Positions 22,008 to 31,661 of a DNA stretch of 54,307 bases are shown here, piece by piece. The DNA comes from a virus. Where the stretch lies: IMG/VR virus record IMGVR_UViG_3300045961_000035, positions 1 through 54,307 of that record, one strand, 5' to 3'. The translations under genes and the position numbers were made by a program. Position 1 is the first letter of the stretch. The number at the start of each line of letters is the position of its first letter. The notes under the pieces are model-generated. The model saw only the letters and a program-made list of their open reading frames with translations, was not told where the DNA came from and made no database searches.

Positions 22008-22573
22008 TGCGTTCTCCATTCTACTTTATTGTAAAACCGCAGGGCGGTCGCAGGTACGATAACGTACGCGACTACGGCGGAATCGAATTCATAATCAGCT
22101 CATCCAAGGAGGACCACACCGCATCAAACCGCTTTGCGGAGGTGGTGTCTACTCCGTCTGGATACACTGGCGACATCAAGCCGGGAGATACTCTATTGGT
22201 TCACCACAACGTGTTCAAGTACTACAACGACATGAGGGGTCGTGAGCGCAGCAGCTTCAGCTTCCTGCGTGACGACCTCTTCATCGTTGAGCCAGACCAG
22301 TTCTTCATGTACAACGACGGCAGCGGATGGAAGTCCACTGGCAAGTACTGCTTCCTCAAGCCGGCCGAGAAGAAGGACAACTACTACATCACCAAGCCCG
22401 GCACTGAGGAGCCACTGGTAGGTACGATTAAGTACATCACCGACGACATGGTCGATGCTGGCCTAAAGGTCGGCGACGAGGTGGTGTACACTCCAGGTAC
22501 GGAGTACGAGTTCACCGTAGAGGGTGAGCGACTGTACCGCATGAATAGCAAAAACATTTGTATCTTGCTGTAA
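22007..22573 (+). CDS. Duplicated GroES-like phage protein, 188 aa
   Basis: The sequence reads as two GroES-like halves. The first has YFIVKPQGGRRYD, KPGDTLLVHHNVFK and DDLFIVEPDQFF. The second has CFLKPAEKK, LKVGDEVVYTPGTEYEF and EGERLYRMNSKNICIL, the latter close to the GroES C-terminal pattern (VGDxVxY..GTE...GE.Y....ILA.L). A second co-chaperonin-like protein beside the packaging genes suggests a role in capsid assembly, as T4 gp31 has for its capsid protein. The fold call is by pattern, so I hold it moderately. Confidence 0.55.
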   Translation: MRSPFYFIVKPQGGRRYDNVRDYGGIEFIISSSKEDHTASNRFAEVVSTPSGYTGDIKPGDTLLVHHNVFKYYNDMRGRERSSFSFLRDDLFIVEPDQFFMYNDGSGWKSTGKYCFLKPAEKKDNYYITKPGTEEPLVGTIKYITDDMVDAGLKVGDEVVYTPGTEYEFTVEGERLYRMNSKNICILL

Positions 22574-22857
22574 TGGACTCGACTGAAATCAAACATAGAA
22601 TCATACGTGCAGGCCAACGTGCTGTAGAAGAGCTCATTAAGGTGGCGGAGGAGAGCATCATTGTTCACGACGACCCAGAGAATGAGCTGGCAGCAGACCG
22701 CCTTAAGAACGCGGCGGCCACTAAGAAGCTTGCTATATTTGATGCGTTTGACATAATGTCGAGGATAGAGGCAGAGAAGAACGCGCTTGAGGGCAACGTC
22801 ACGGCGGACACTCAGGCACCAAGTAAGCAGGGCTTTGCAGAACGAAGAGCAAAATAG
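22573..22857 (+). CDS. Possible small terminase subunit, 94 aa
   Basis: A helical acidic protein (IRAGQRAVEELIKVAEESII, then ENELAADRLKNAAATKKLA) conserved directly upstream of terL in related phages. Position and size suggest a terminase small subunit, but no DNA-binding motif is visible. TAATG overlap with the previous gene. Confidence 0.5.
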   Translation: MDSTEIKHRIIRAGQRAVEELIKVAEESIIVHDDPENELAADRLKNAAATKKLAIFDAFDIMSRIEAEKNALEGNVTADTQAPSKQGFAERRAK

Positions 22858-25084
22858 CATCTACCACATACTCGACGAGTACGTGCCAGAGCACGTGCGT
22901 AAGTCGAAGAACAAGGCGAGGTCTTGGAAGTACGGCTATGACGACAAGTACGACATGGTCATCATCTCCAAGGACGGCACCATTGGTGAGATATACAAGA
23001 TATCGAACCTAATCGTGGCGCTGCCAGACGAGCCTGCTAAGGTACACGCACGAAGCCGCAAGATAGAGGACCAGTACTGGGAGCCGTTCGAGTACCCAAA
23101 GGAGCTGGGCAGAATCAAGTCCATCTTTCAGTGGCACGAGATGTCTAACGAATTCAAGAACAAGTGGGTAGACTACATCGAGACGGAGTTCGACAGGCGC
23201 GACGAGGGCTTCTGGTTTATGAACGGCGGCATGCCCACCTACATCACTGGCTCGCATTACATGTACCTGCAGTGGTCTAAGATTGACGTGGGCCTGCCTG
23301 ACTTCCGAGAAGCAAATAGAATACTTTTTATATTTTGGGAGGCCGCAAAGGCCGACGTGAGGTCTTTTGGAATATGCTACCTAAAGATTCGTCGCTCTGG
23401 ATTTTCTTTTATGGCTTCGTCTGAGGCTGTAAATATAGCAACTGTTGCAAAAGACGCAAGGGTTGGCATCCTGTCCAAGACGGGTGCTGACGCCAAAAAG
23501 ATGTTCACCGACAAGGTCGTGCCCATCAACAGCAACCTGCCGTTTTTCTTAAGGCCAATTATGGACGGAATGGACAAGCCAAAGACCGAGCTTGCCTACC
23601 GCGTACCGGCCTCTAAGATTACTAAGAAGAACATGTCCAACACCGAGACGGACGACGTGGATGGTCTTAACACCACCATCGACTGGAGAAACACCGGAGA
23701 CAATAGTTATGACGGCGAGAAGCTTTTATTTTTGGCTCAAGATGAATCTGCCAAATGGTTAAAGCCAGATAACATCCTGAATAACTGGAGAGTAACTAAG
23801 ACATGTCTTCGGTTGGGCTCTAAGATTATCGGCAAGTGCATGATGGGCTCAACGTCCAACGCACTGGACAAGGGTGGCGCTAATTATAAAAAGCTGTACT
23901 ATGACTCCGACGTTACAAACAGGAGTTCAAACGGGCAGACCAAGAGTGGCCTTTACTCGCTGTTTATCCCGATGGAGTGGAACTTCGAGGGATACATCGA
24001 CAAGTACGGCATGCCCGTGCTGTACACGCCTGAGAAGCCAGTGGTTGGTATCGATGGCAATCTCATTAAGATTGGTGCTATTGAGTACTGGGAGAACGAG
24101 GTGGCGTCACTCAAGTCGGACCCCGACGCGCTGAACGAATTCTACCGCCAGTTCCCACGCACCGAGTCGCATGCGTTCCGTGACGAGAGTAAGTCTGCGC
24201 TGTTCAATCTGACGAAGATATACCAGCAGATTGACTACAACGACTCTATGATTAAGGAGCACTTCATGACTACGGGTGCGTTCCACTGGCGCGATGGCGT
24301 CAAGGACAGTACGGTGGTGTGGGTGCCAGACCAGCGTGGCAGGTTCCGCGTATCGTGGACGCCGCCTGCAAGACTGCAAAATAACGTAATAAAAAGAAAT
24401 GGTTTATTCTATCCAGGCAATGAGCACATGGGTTCGTTTGGCTGCGACCCATACGACATATCTGGAGTCGTCGGTGGTGGCGGCTCTAATGGCTCCCTAC
24501 ATGGGATGACGAAGTTCCACATGGACGACGCACCCGTCAACGAGTTCTTCCTTGAGTACGTCGCCCGCCCACAGACGGCTGAGATATTCTTCGAGGACGT
24601 GCTGATGGCGTGCGTGTTCTATGGCATGCCGGTGCTGGCGGAGAACAACAAGCCACGCCTGCTGTACCACTTCAAGAACAGAGGCTACCGTGCGTTCAGT
24701 ATGAACAGGCCGGATAAGCCGTCTGCGAACCTATCTAAGACAGAGAGAGAGTTGGGTGGTATCCCGAACTCAAGCGAAGAAGTTAAGCAAGCACACGCTA
24801 CCGCAATCGAGTCGTATATTGAGAAGTACGTAGGGTTTGATGTGGAGGGTACGTACAGAGACTCAGATGAGATTGGCGCCATGTGGTTCAACAGAACACT
24901 GGAGGACTGGGCTCGATTCGATATCAACAACCGTACGAAGTTTGACGCCACCATCAGTTCGGGGCTGGCTATCATGGCTAATCAAAAACACTTGTATCAG
25001 CCTGAGAAAAAGCAAACTAAAATAAGCATTAAATTTGCTAAATATAACAACAAGGGCTTTAATAGTGAGCTCCTAAACAAATAA
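22835..25084 (+). CDS. terL: Terminase large subunit, 749 aa
   Basis: The terminase packages DNA using an ATPase and cuts it with an RNase H-like nuclease. The N-terminal ATPase has LKIRRSGFSFMASS near 23381-23422 as the arginine-rich Walker A and LLFLAQDES near 23724-23750 as Walker B with its acidic residue. FGCDPYDISG near 24440 is the likely first nuclease Asp. The length of about 750 is long for the family but seen in crAss-like phages. The start is uncertain: TTG 22835 gives a short overlap with the upstream gene, and TTG 22787 is further upstream. Codon use turns AT-rich in patches, including around both ATPase motifs. Confidence 0.88.
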   Translation: MQNEEQNSIYHILDEYVPEHVRKSKNKARSWKYGYDDKYDMVIISKDGTIGEIYKISNLIVALPDEPAKVHARSRKIEDQYWEPFEYPKELGRIKSIFQWHEMSNEFKNKWVDYIETEFDRRDEGFWFMNGGMPTYITGSHYMYLQWSKIDVGLPDFREANRILFIFWEAAKADVRSFGICYLKIRRSGFSFMASSEAVNIATVAKDARVGILSKTGADAKKMFTDKVVPINSNLPFFLRPIMDGMDKPKTELAYRVPASKITKKNMSNTETDDVDGLNTTIDWRNTGDNSYDGEKLLFLAQDESAKWLKPDNILNNWRVTKTCLRLGSKIIGKCMMGSTSNALDKGGANYKKLYYDSDVTNRSSNGQTKSGLYSLFIPMEWNFEGYIDKYGMPVLYTPEKPVVGIDGNLIKIGAIEYWENEVASLKSDPDALNEFYRQFPRTESHAFRDESKSALFNLTKIYQQIDYNDSMIKEHFMTTGAFHWRDGVKDSTVVWVPDQRGRFRVSWTPPARLQNNVIKRNGLFYPGNEHMGSFGCDPYDISGVVGGGGSNGSLHGMTKFHMDDAPVNEFFLEYVARPQTAEIFFEDVLMACVFYGMPVLAENNKPRLLYHFKNRGYRAFSMNRPDKPSANLSKTERELGGIPNSSEEVKQAHATAIESYIEKYVGFDVEGTYRDSDEIGAMWFNRTLEDWARFDINNRTKFDATISSGLAIMANQKHLYQPEKKQTKISIKFAKYNNKGFNSELLNK

Positions 25085-25755
25085 TGGCTTACGTATACAG
25101 GCACATAAGACTTGACAACAACTGCCCCTTCTATGTAGGGATTGGCAGTGATGCCACGTATGCAAGAGCAAATAGCGTTAGGAACAGGAATAAGTTTTGG
25201 AAAAACATAGTCGGAAAGACTGAGTATCGTGTGGACATCATGATGGACGACATCACCTATGAGTCGGCAAAAGCCAAGGAGATTGAGTTCATATCTATTT
25301 ATGGCAAGGAAGTAGATGGCACGGGTACGCTTGTAAACATCACGAACGGAGGAGACGGATGCAAGGGACTTGTTCACAGTAGTGAGTCGAGAGAGAAGAT
25401 GGGCATGCCAAACAGAGGGAAGAAGATTTCCGAATGGCATAAGTCAAGGATATCTGAATCTCATTCTGGTAAGGTGGTGTCTGAAGTAACTAGAGAACTA
25501 ATCTCGATGGCTGTGTCTGGAGATAACAACCCAATGTATGGGAAGAAAAGGAGCGAGGAAGCAAAGATGATTACATCTATTGCTAGTCGCGGAAGTAAAA
25601 ACAAAAGTTCAAAACTAACTGAAAGCGAAGTACTTAAGATTAGAAGTGTTAAAGATGAAACGGGCGTATCTTCGAGCAAGATTGCAGACATGTTTAATGT
25701 TTCTAAATCAACAGTAAAGGGTATACTCGCTAGACAAACCTGGAAGCATATTTAA
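25084..25755 (+). CDS. GIY-YIG homing endonuclease, 223 aa
   Basis: The N-terminal catalytic domain starts AYVYRHIRLDNNCPFYVGIG, a GIY-YIG variant, followed by KAKEIEFISIYG and LVNITNGGDG. NUMOD3-like repeats (SEWHKSRISESHSG; NNPMYGKKRSEEAK) follow. The C-terminus has a helix-turn-helix (VSSSKIADMFNVSKSTVKGI). The gene sits tightly between terL and portal, overlapping the terL stop by one base, which is a typical homing location. It would cut the matching site in phages that lack it. Confidence 0.9.
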   Translation: MAYVYRHIRLDNNCPFYVGIGSDATYARANSVRNRNKFWKNIVGKTEYRVDIMMDDITYESAKAKEIEFISIYGKEVDGTGTLVNITNGGDGCKGLVHSSESREKMGMPNRGKKISEWHKSRISESHSGKVVSEVTRELISMAVSGDNNPMYGKKRSEEAKMITSIASRGSKNKSSKLTESEVLKIRSVKDETGVSSSKIADMFNVSKSTVKGILARQTWKHI

Positions 25756-25756
25756 C

Positions 25757-28189
25757 ATGGATGAGGTCCAACTAAACATTTTATCGGCTGGCTTTCCAAA
25801 CCAGTTTGCAACCGAAGCCGAGAAGGCAAGCAAGGAGTATGGCCTAAAAGTTGGTCAGGGAATACAAGCCGAGTGGTTCCGCAAGGACGGAACGTCCAGG
25901 TATTATGACCAGTGGCGTGACTTCAATCGACTTAGACTCTACGCGAGAGGCGAGCAGTCGGTCGCCAAATACAAGAGCGAGCTCGCCATTGACGGAGACC
26001 TTAGCTACCTTAACCTTGACTGGACGCCGGTTCCCATCATCCCTAAGTTTGTTGATATTGTTGTTAACGGGATGAACGACCGGCTCTTTAGTGTCCGTGC
26101 CTACGCGCAGGACGCGATGTCTGCCGAGAAGCGCAACCAGTACCAGGACATGATTGAGGGCGATATGGTCGCTAAGGATGTGCTGACGAAGATGTCGGAG
26201 AACTTTGGCATCGACCCGTTCGTCGTCAACCCCAACGAGCTGCCGGAGGACGACGAGGAGTTGAACCTGCACATGCAGCTCAAGTACAAGCCCGCTATAG
26301 AAATTGCGGAAGAAGAGGCAATTAATACCATCCTCGCTGAGAACCACTTCCAAGACACGCGTAAGCGTGTAGAGTACGACATCACCACGGTGGGTATTGG
26401 TATTGTGAAGCACGAGTTCCTGCCCGGAGCTGGCGTACAGATTTCGTACGTAGACCCAGCCAACGTGGTGTACAGCTACACGGAAGACCCATACTTTAAG
26501 GACTGCTTCTACTGGGGCGAGGTCAAGACCGTGCCCATCAATGAGCTCTTGAAGATTGACCCCACGCTGACTAAGGACCAGCTGGAGGAGATTTCGAAGT
26601 ACTCACAAAGTTGGTACAATTACTACAACGTAGGTCAGTTCTACGAGAACGATATGTTCTACCGCGACACGGCTACGGTGATGTACTTCAACTACAAGAC
26701 CACGAAGAAGTTCGTATACAAGAAGAAGATTACGGAGAACGGTGGCGCTCGTGTTATCGAGAAGGACGACACGTTCAACCCGCCTGTTGAGATGATGCAG
26801 GAGGCTGGCTTCGAGAAGATTGAGAAGACCATCGACGTATGGTACGAGGGCGTAATGGTCATGGGAACCAACATCGTCCTTAAGTGGCAGATGATGGAGA
26901 ACATGGTTCGTCCTAAGTCGTCTTCACAGAACGCCATGCCGAACTACATTGCCGTAGCTCCTCGCATGTACAAGGGTAACATCGAGTCGCTGGTGCGCCG
27001 CATGGTACCTTTCGCTGACCTCATCCAGATTACGCACCTCAAGCTCCAGCAGGTTATTGCCCGCGTGGTGCCAGACGGTGTGTTCATTGACGCCGATGGC
27101 CTCAACGAGGTCGACCTCGGTACTGGCGCAGCATACAACCCAGAGGACGCACTGCGTCTGTACTTCCAGACCGGTAGTGTCGTAGGCCGCAGCTACACCG
27201 GCGACGGTGAGTTCAACAACGCCCGAGTACCCATCCAGCAGCTGACGTCCAACTCAGGACAGTCTAAGATGGCTGCACTGATTGGGAACTACAACCACTA
27301 CATGGACATGCTTCGCACGGTGACTGGCCTCAACGAAGCGCGTGACGCATCTACGCCTGACCCCAACGCACTTGTTGGCGTTCAGAAGCTGGCTGCCCTT
27401 AACTCAAACACGGCGACCCGTCACATCCTTGACGGAGTTCTGTTCTTGACCCGTACGCTGGCTGAGGCGCTGTCTTGCCGCGTGTCGGACATCCTTGAGT
27501 ACGCTGACTTCCGTGACGAGTTCGCCATGCAGATTGGCAAGTACAACGTGAGACTGCTTGACGAAATCAAGCACCTGTACCTGCACGACTTCGGCATCTT
27601 CATCGACGTGGCTCCAGACCTGGAGGAGCGTGCTCAGCTTGAGGCCAACATCCAGATGGCGTTGTCGAAGGGCGACATCAACCTAGAGGATGCCATTGAC
27701 GTGCGTGAGATTAAGAACATCAAGATGGCTAACCAGCTGCTCAAGGTGAAGCGTAAGAAGAACTTCGACCAGATGCAGATGGCTCAGATGCAGCAGCAGC
27801 AGATGCAGGCGCAGCTCAACATGCAGTCACAGCAGATGGCAGCGCAGACTGCAGCCCAAAAGATTCAGCTCGAGGCCCAGGCCGAGATGCAGGTCAAGCA
27901 GGCGCAGGTGGCGTTCGACATCGAGCGAGCTAAGGCTGAGGCTATGCTCAAGAAGGAGCTGATGGCTGAGGAGTTTATGTACCAGATGCGAATCAAAGGC
28001 ATTGAGGTAGAGGGACTTAAGGGTCGCGAGAAGATGAAGGAGGACGAGAAGGCCAAGCGCATTGACCGCCAAAACACTCAGCAGTCCAAGCTCATCGAGC
28101 AGCGTCAGAAGAACCTTCCGTCGATAAGCTTTGAGTCTAACGAAGACTCACTGGATGGCTTTGACTTCGCCGAGTTCGAGCCGAGATAA
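25757..28189 (+). CDS. Portal protein, 810 aa
   Basis: The portal forms the dodecameric DNA channel of the capsid. The N-terminal body (AEWFRKDGTSRYYDQWRDFN, WTPVPIIPKFVDIVVNGM) and helical stem with ATVMYFNYKTTKKFV and NYNHYMDMLRTVTGLNEARD fit crAss-like and large-podovirus portals. The C-terminus (from about residue 670) is a Gln- and Met-rich coiled coil (MAQMQQQQMQAQLNMQ), a feature of that group. It lies between terL/homing gene and scaffold, followed by a terminator. Confidence 0.88.
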   Translation: MDEVQLNILSAGFPNQFATEAEKASKEYGLKVGQGIQAEWFRKDGTSRYYDQWRDFNRLRLYARGEQSVAKYKSELAIDGDLSYLNLDWTPVPIIPKFVDIVVNGMNDRLFSVRAYAQDAMSAEKRNQYQDMIEGDMVAKDVLTKMSENFGIDPFVVNPNELPEDDEELNLHMQLKYKPAIEIAEEEAINTILAENHFQDTRKRVEYDITTVGIGIVKHEFLPGAGVQISYVDPANVVYSYTEDPYFKDCFYWGEVKTVPINELLKIDPTLTKDQLEEISKYSQSWYNYYNVGQFYENDMFYRDTATVMYFNYKTTKKFVYKKKITENGGARVIEKDDTFNPPVEMMQEAGFEKIEKTIDVWYEGVMVMGTNIVLKWQMMENMVRPKSSSQNAMPNYIAVAPRMYKGNIESLVRRMVPFADLIQITHLKLQQVIARVVPDGVFIDADGLNEVDLGTGAAYNPEDALRLYFQTGSVVGRSYTGDGEFNNARVPIQQLTSNSGQSKMAALIGNYNHYMDMLRTVTGLNEARDASTPDPNALVGVQKLAALNSNTATRHILDGVLFLTRTLAEALSCRVSDILEYADFRDEFAMQIGKYNVRLLDEIKHLYLHDFGIFIDVAPDLEERAQLEANIQMALSKGDINLEDAIDVREIKNIKMANQLLKVKRKKNFDQMQMAQMQQQQMQAQLNMQSQQMAAQTAAQKIQLEAQAEMQVKQAQVAFDIERAKAEAMLKKELMAEEFMYQMRIKGIEVEGLKGREKMKEDEKAKRIDRQNTQQSKLIEQRQKNLPSISFESNEDSLDGFDFAEFEPR

Positions 28190-28215
28190 TGTGTTCAAAC
28201 ACATTTTCTTTTTTA
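28189..28215 (+). terminator. Intrinsic terminator after portal
   Basis: ATGTGTT pairs perfectly with AACACAT around CA, starting at the last base of the stop codon and followed by TTTCTTTTTT. Confidence 0.85.
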
Positions 28216-28218
28216 TTA

Positions 28219-28226
28219 TAACTTTG
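28219..28226 (+). promoter_or_regulatory. -7-like box TAACTTTG
   Basis: TAACTTTG lies 16 bases before the scaffold ATG at 28243, right after the portal terminator. It probably drives scaffold and capsid genes strongly. Confidence 0.6.
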
Positions 28227-28242
28227 TAACAAACTCAAATCT

Positions 28243-29331
28243 ATGGAATTTACAGTAAAAGAAGTAGCAGCTGTTGAGTCGAAGTCCGTTCAAGAGATTG
28301 AAAAGGAGCTTCTCGAGAAGCACGAACAGCAGCTGCAAGAGCAGAGCGGGGCGACGGACACGTCACTCCAAGACACCGGAGCACAGGGCGGTGGAGAAAT
28401 CCCTGAGCTAAAAGAGGAAGAGGTTCTTTCATATATTGGAAAAAGGTTCGGCAAGGAGATTAGCTCCTTTGACGATTTAGTCAAGGAGCGCGAACAGTCT
28501 GAGCAACTTCCCGAGGACGTTGCCGCTTACCTGAAGTACAAAAAAGAAACGGGTCGTGGAATCAAAGACTTCTTGAAAGTAAACGAGAGCTTTGATGACA
28601 AAGACCCAGACAAGCTTTTGGTTGAGTACTATGCAGAGACGCAGGAGGACTTGGACCAGGACGACATCAACTTCCTGCTGCGTGAGCAGTTTGGTTACGA
28701 TGAAGACCTGGACGAGGAGTCTGAAGTTAAGCGTAGAAAGCTCGCCAAGAAAAAGGAACTCGCGAAGGCGAAGAAATACTTCGAGGAGCAACGAGAGAAA
28801 TATAAGGCACCGCTTGAGTCAAGTGGCGTGCCTTCTTCTGGAGTTGACCAAGAAGCATTACGCTCTTACCAAGAGTATCTCGCTAGTGCCAAGACCGCCC
28901 AGGACGAAAACCAGAAACGGTATGAGTGGTTTCAAAAGAAGACTGACGAGGTCTTCTCCAACGAATTCAAAGGTTTTGAATTCAACGTTGGTGATAAGTC
29001 TCTCGTCTTTACTCCGGCTGAAGCTGCGGAAATCAAGAAGACACAGTCAGACATCACGAACTTCATTGGTAAGTACGTTGGTAAAGACGGTCTGCTTGAG
29101 GACGCCAAAGGGTATCACAAAGCACTGGCTGTCGCCATGAACTCCGAACGCTTTGCTAAGTTCTTCTACGAACAAGGCATGGCTGACGCCGTGGACGACT
29201 TGTCGAGGAAGTCTAAGAATATCAATATGGATATGCGACAGGCTCCTCAGCAAGTAGGAAAGGGTGGAGTAAAGGTGGCTGCTGTGAACCAGGACTCCGG
29301 TTCTGGTCTCAGAATAAGAAGCAAAAAATAA
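28243..29331 (+). CDS. Scaffolding protein candidate, 362 aa
   Basis: Acidic and helical, with a disordered Gln/Glu-rich N-terminus and coiled coils (VKRRKLAKKKELAKAKKYFE, residues about 160-190). The C-terminus is basic (SGLRIRSKK). Position directly before the major capsid gene and composition fit a scaffold that guides capsid assembly. No sequence motif proves it. Confidence 0.7.
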   Translation: MEFTVKEVAAVESKSVQEIEKELLEKHEQQLQEQSGATDTSLQDTGAQGGGEIPELKEEEVLSYIGKRFGKEISSFDDLVKEREQSEQLPEDVAAYLKYKKETGRGIKDFLKVNESFDDKDPDKLLVEYYAETQEDLDQDDINFLLREQFGYDEDLDEESEVKRRKLAKKKELAKAKKYFEEQREKYKAPLESSGVPSSGVDQEALRSYQEYLASAKTAQDENQKRYEWFQKKTDEVFSNEFKGFEFNVGDKSLVFTPAEAAEIKKTQSDITNFIGKYVGKDGLLEDAKGYHKALAVAMNSERFAKFFYEQGMADAVDDLSRKSKNINMDMRQAPQQVGKGGVKVAAVNQDSGSGLRIRSKK

Positions 29332-29352
29332 ACCCATTAAAACCTTTCAACA

Positions 29353-30768
29353 ATGGCAGGTTCAGTTCAAGCCGTACCCGGCTTCGATTTACAACCCAGT
29401 GCAGAGCGCGTAGCGCTTAGCACTAACTACATCACGAACTTCGACTTCTTGAATCAGTATCTTCCCGATACGTACGAGAAGGAGTTCGAGCGCTACGGAA
29501 ACCGTTCTGTAGCTTCTTTCTTGCGCATGGTAGGTGCCGAGATGCCTTCTAACTCTGACCTCATCAAGTGGGCAGAGCAGGGCCGTCTGCACACCAAGTA
29601 CACGAACGTCACTTCAGCTGCTGCAGCTGGTTCTGACACCGCTACCCTTACTGTTAACGACACGCTCGTTCCAGGTTCAGGTGGCATCGCTGTACGCGTA
29701 GGACAGACCATCATGATTTCTCAGAACACCGCTGGTTCTTCTAACTTCAACAAGGCCATCGTAACTGCAGTTAACTACACTGCCGGTACGCTTGACGTTG
29801 CTTTCTACGAGGCTGGAGGCCAGACCTTCGCTGCTGCCGCCGTATGTAGCATGTTCATCTACGGTTCTGAGTTCAAGAAGGGTACCGAGGGAATGTTGGA
29901 AAGCCTTGAGGCTGACGACGAAATCTTCGAGAACAGCCCCATCATCATCAAGGACAAGTACGCAGTTAGCGGTTCTGACATGGCTCAGATTGGCTGGATT
30001 GAGGTTACTACCGAGAATGGTGCTAGCGGATACCTGTGGTACTTGAAGTCTGAGCACGAGACTCGTCTCCGCTTCGAAGACTACCTTGAGACCGCAATGG
30101 TTGAAGCAGTTCCTGCTGAAGCTAACTCTGGTGCAGTTGCTGCTACCGGCGCCGTTGGTAACAAGGGCTCTGAGGGTATCTTCTACGTTGTAGGACAGCG
30201 TGGTAACGTATGGGCTGGCGGTAACCCCACGACTCTTGGCGAATTCGATGACATCATCGAGCGTCTTGACAAGCAGGGAGCTATCCAGGAGAACGTTATC
30301 TTCTTGAACCGTCAGTTCGGATTCGACATCGACGATATGCTTGCCGCCCAGAACAGCTACGGCGCTGGTGGTACTTCATACGGTCTGTTCGACAACGACA
30401 AGGACATGGCTTTGAACCTCGGCTTCACTGGCTTCCGCCGTGGATACGACTTCTACAAGACCGACTGGAAATACTTGAACGACCCCACCATGCGTGGCGG
30501 AATCGTTGCTGGTAAAATCAACGGTATGTTGGTTCCTGCTGGTTCTACGACTGTATACGACCAAATCCTTGGTAAGAATGCCAAGCGTCCGTTCTTGCAC
30601 GTTCGCTACCGCGCTTCTGAAACAGAGGACCGTCGTTACAAGACTTGGGTTACTGGTTCTGCCGGTGGTGCTGCTACGTCTAGCCTCGACGCTATGGAAG
30701 TTCACTTCTTGTCTGAGCGTGCCGTTTGCACCCTGGGTGCCAACAACTTCTTCATCTTCGAAGACTAA
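29353..30768 (+). CDS. Major capsid protein, 471 aa
   Basis: A 471-residue protein without enzymatic motifs. It begins MAGSVQAVPGFDLQPSAERV and contains EKEFERYGNRSVASFLRMVG and a C-terminal YKTWVTGSAGGAATSS. Size, position after scaffold and codon use adapted for high expression (many GTT, CGT, AAC codons) support a capsid protein, probably with an HK97-type fold. A strong terminator follows. Confidence 0.88.
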   Translation: MAGSVQAVPGFDLQPSAERVALSTNYITNFDFLNQYLPDTYEKEFERYGNRSVASFLRMVGAEMPSNSDLIKWAEQGRLHTKYTNVTSAAAAGSDTATLTVNDTLVPGSGGIAVRVGQTIMISQNTAGSSNFNKAIVTAVNYTAGTLDVAFYEAGGQTFAAAAVCSMFIYGSEFKKGTEGMLESLEADDEIFENSPIIIKDKYAVSGSDMAQIGWIEVTTENGASGYLWYLKSEHETRLRFEDYLETAMVEAVPAEANSGAVAATGAVGNKGSEGIFYVVGQRGNVWAGGNPTTLGEFDDIIERLDKQGAIQENVIFLNRQFGFDIDDMLAAQNSYGAGGTSYGLFDNDKDMALNLGFTGFRRGYDFYKTDWKYLNDPTMRGGIVAGKINGMLVPAGSTTVYDQILGKNAKRPFLHVRYRASETEDRRYKTWVTGSAGGAATSSLDAMEVHFLSERAVCTLGANNFFIFED

Positions 30769-30777
30769 TCCCCTGAG

Positions 30778-30806
30778 GGGAGGGGGCAACCCCTCCCTTC
30801 TTTTTT
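30778..30806 (+). terminator. Intrinsic terminator after capsid gene
   Basis: GGGAGGGG pairs perfectly with CCCCTCCC around GCAA, followed by TTCTTTTTTT. Confidence 0.9.
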
Positions 30807-30832
30807 TCTTTTAACTTCAAATCGTATCTAAT

Positions 30833-31582
30833 ATGTCTACAGAGTTTGTAGCGACCGAGGATAAAACTTACGTCCTCCGTCGGAACCACGCCCCCCTGAG
30901 CTTTATGCTCGCATCCCGTAACTCGCGACGCAAGCCGTTGCTTTACTTCGACGGGAAAACCAACAGAGCACTTCGTTATGCGCGCAACCAGCGCTCTCCT
31001 TTTGAGGATGAGCAGGATGGTAACGCTATCCTTGAGCCCATCATCTTTGAGGATGGCTTCTTGTTTGTGCCCAAAACCAACCCAGTGCTTCAGCACTTTA
31101 TGTCTATCCACCCCGGACACGGCAGCATCTTCGTTGAGCTGAACCCAGAGAAGGACGCGATGGAAGAAGTCGAGAAGCTTAACGCTGAAGTCGAGGCACT
31201 CGTCAAGGCACGTGAGCTTGACATCGACATGCTTGAGACCGTAGCCCGCGTAATGCTTGGCGCTAAGGTTGACAAGATGACCAGCGCAGAGCTCAAGCGT
31301 GATGTGCTTGTGTACGCCAAGAAGAACCCGATTGGCTTCCTTGAGATGCTGGCCGACCCAATGCTGAAGCTGCAGTCTACTGTTGCTAAGTTCTTTGACG
31401 AGGGTCTGTTGCGCACAAGAAACAACGCTCGCGACATTTACTTCAACCTGCCTGGCAACAAGAGCAAGATGCTCACGGTGCCTTACGGAGAGAACCCAAC
31501 GTTTATCGTGACGTCATACCTTCAGAGTGATGAGGGCATCGAAACGTACAAACTGTTGGAGCGTAACTTGCCGGGAGAGTAA
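30833..31582 (+). CDS. Conserved head-region protein, 249 aa
   Basis: The N-terminal domain has NHAPLSFMLASRNSRRKPLL, then FDGKTNRALRYARNQRSPF and FEDGFLFVPKTNPVLQHFM, a pattern conserved next to capsid genes in several phage groups. A long acidic coiled coil (residues 105-140) follows. Function is unknown; a head completion or DNA-binding role is possible. Confidence 0.7.
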   Translation: MSTEFVATEDKTYVLRRNHAPLSFMLASRNSRRKPLLYFDGKTNRALRYARNQRSPFEDEQDGNAILEPIIFEDGFLFVPKTNPVLQHFMSIHPGHGSIFVELNPEKDAMEEVEKLNAEVEALVKARELDIDMLETVARVMLGAKVDKMTSAELKRDVLVYAKKNPIGFLEMLADPMLKLQSTVAKFFDEGLLRTRNNARDIYFNLPGNKSKMLTVPYGENPTFIVTSYLQSDEGIETYKLLERNLPGE

Positions 31583-31602
31583 TTTACCCTTCCTTTATGT
31601 TG

Positions 31603-31634
31603 GAGGTCTCCAGAAATGGGGGCCTCTTTTTTTT
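31603..31634 (+). terminator. Intrinsic terminator
   Basis: GAGGTCTCC pairs with GGGGGCCTC (with G-U pairs) around AGAAAT, followed by TTTTTTTT. Confidence 0.85.
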
Positions 31635-31638
31635 ACTT

Positions 31639-31646
31639 TATCTTTG
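31639..31646 (+). promoter_or_regulatory. -7-like box TATCTTTG
   Basis: TATCTTTG lies 15 bases before the ATG at 31662, following the terminator. Confidence 0.55.
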
Positions 31647-31661
31647 TGAAAATGTTCACGC

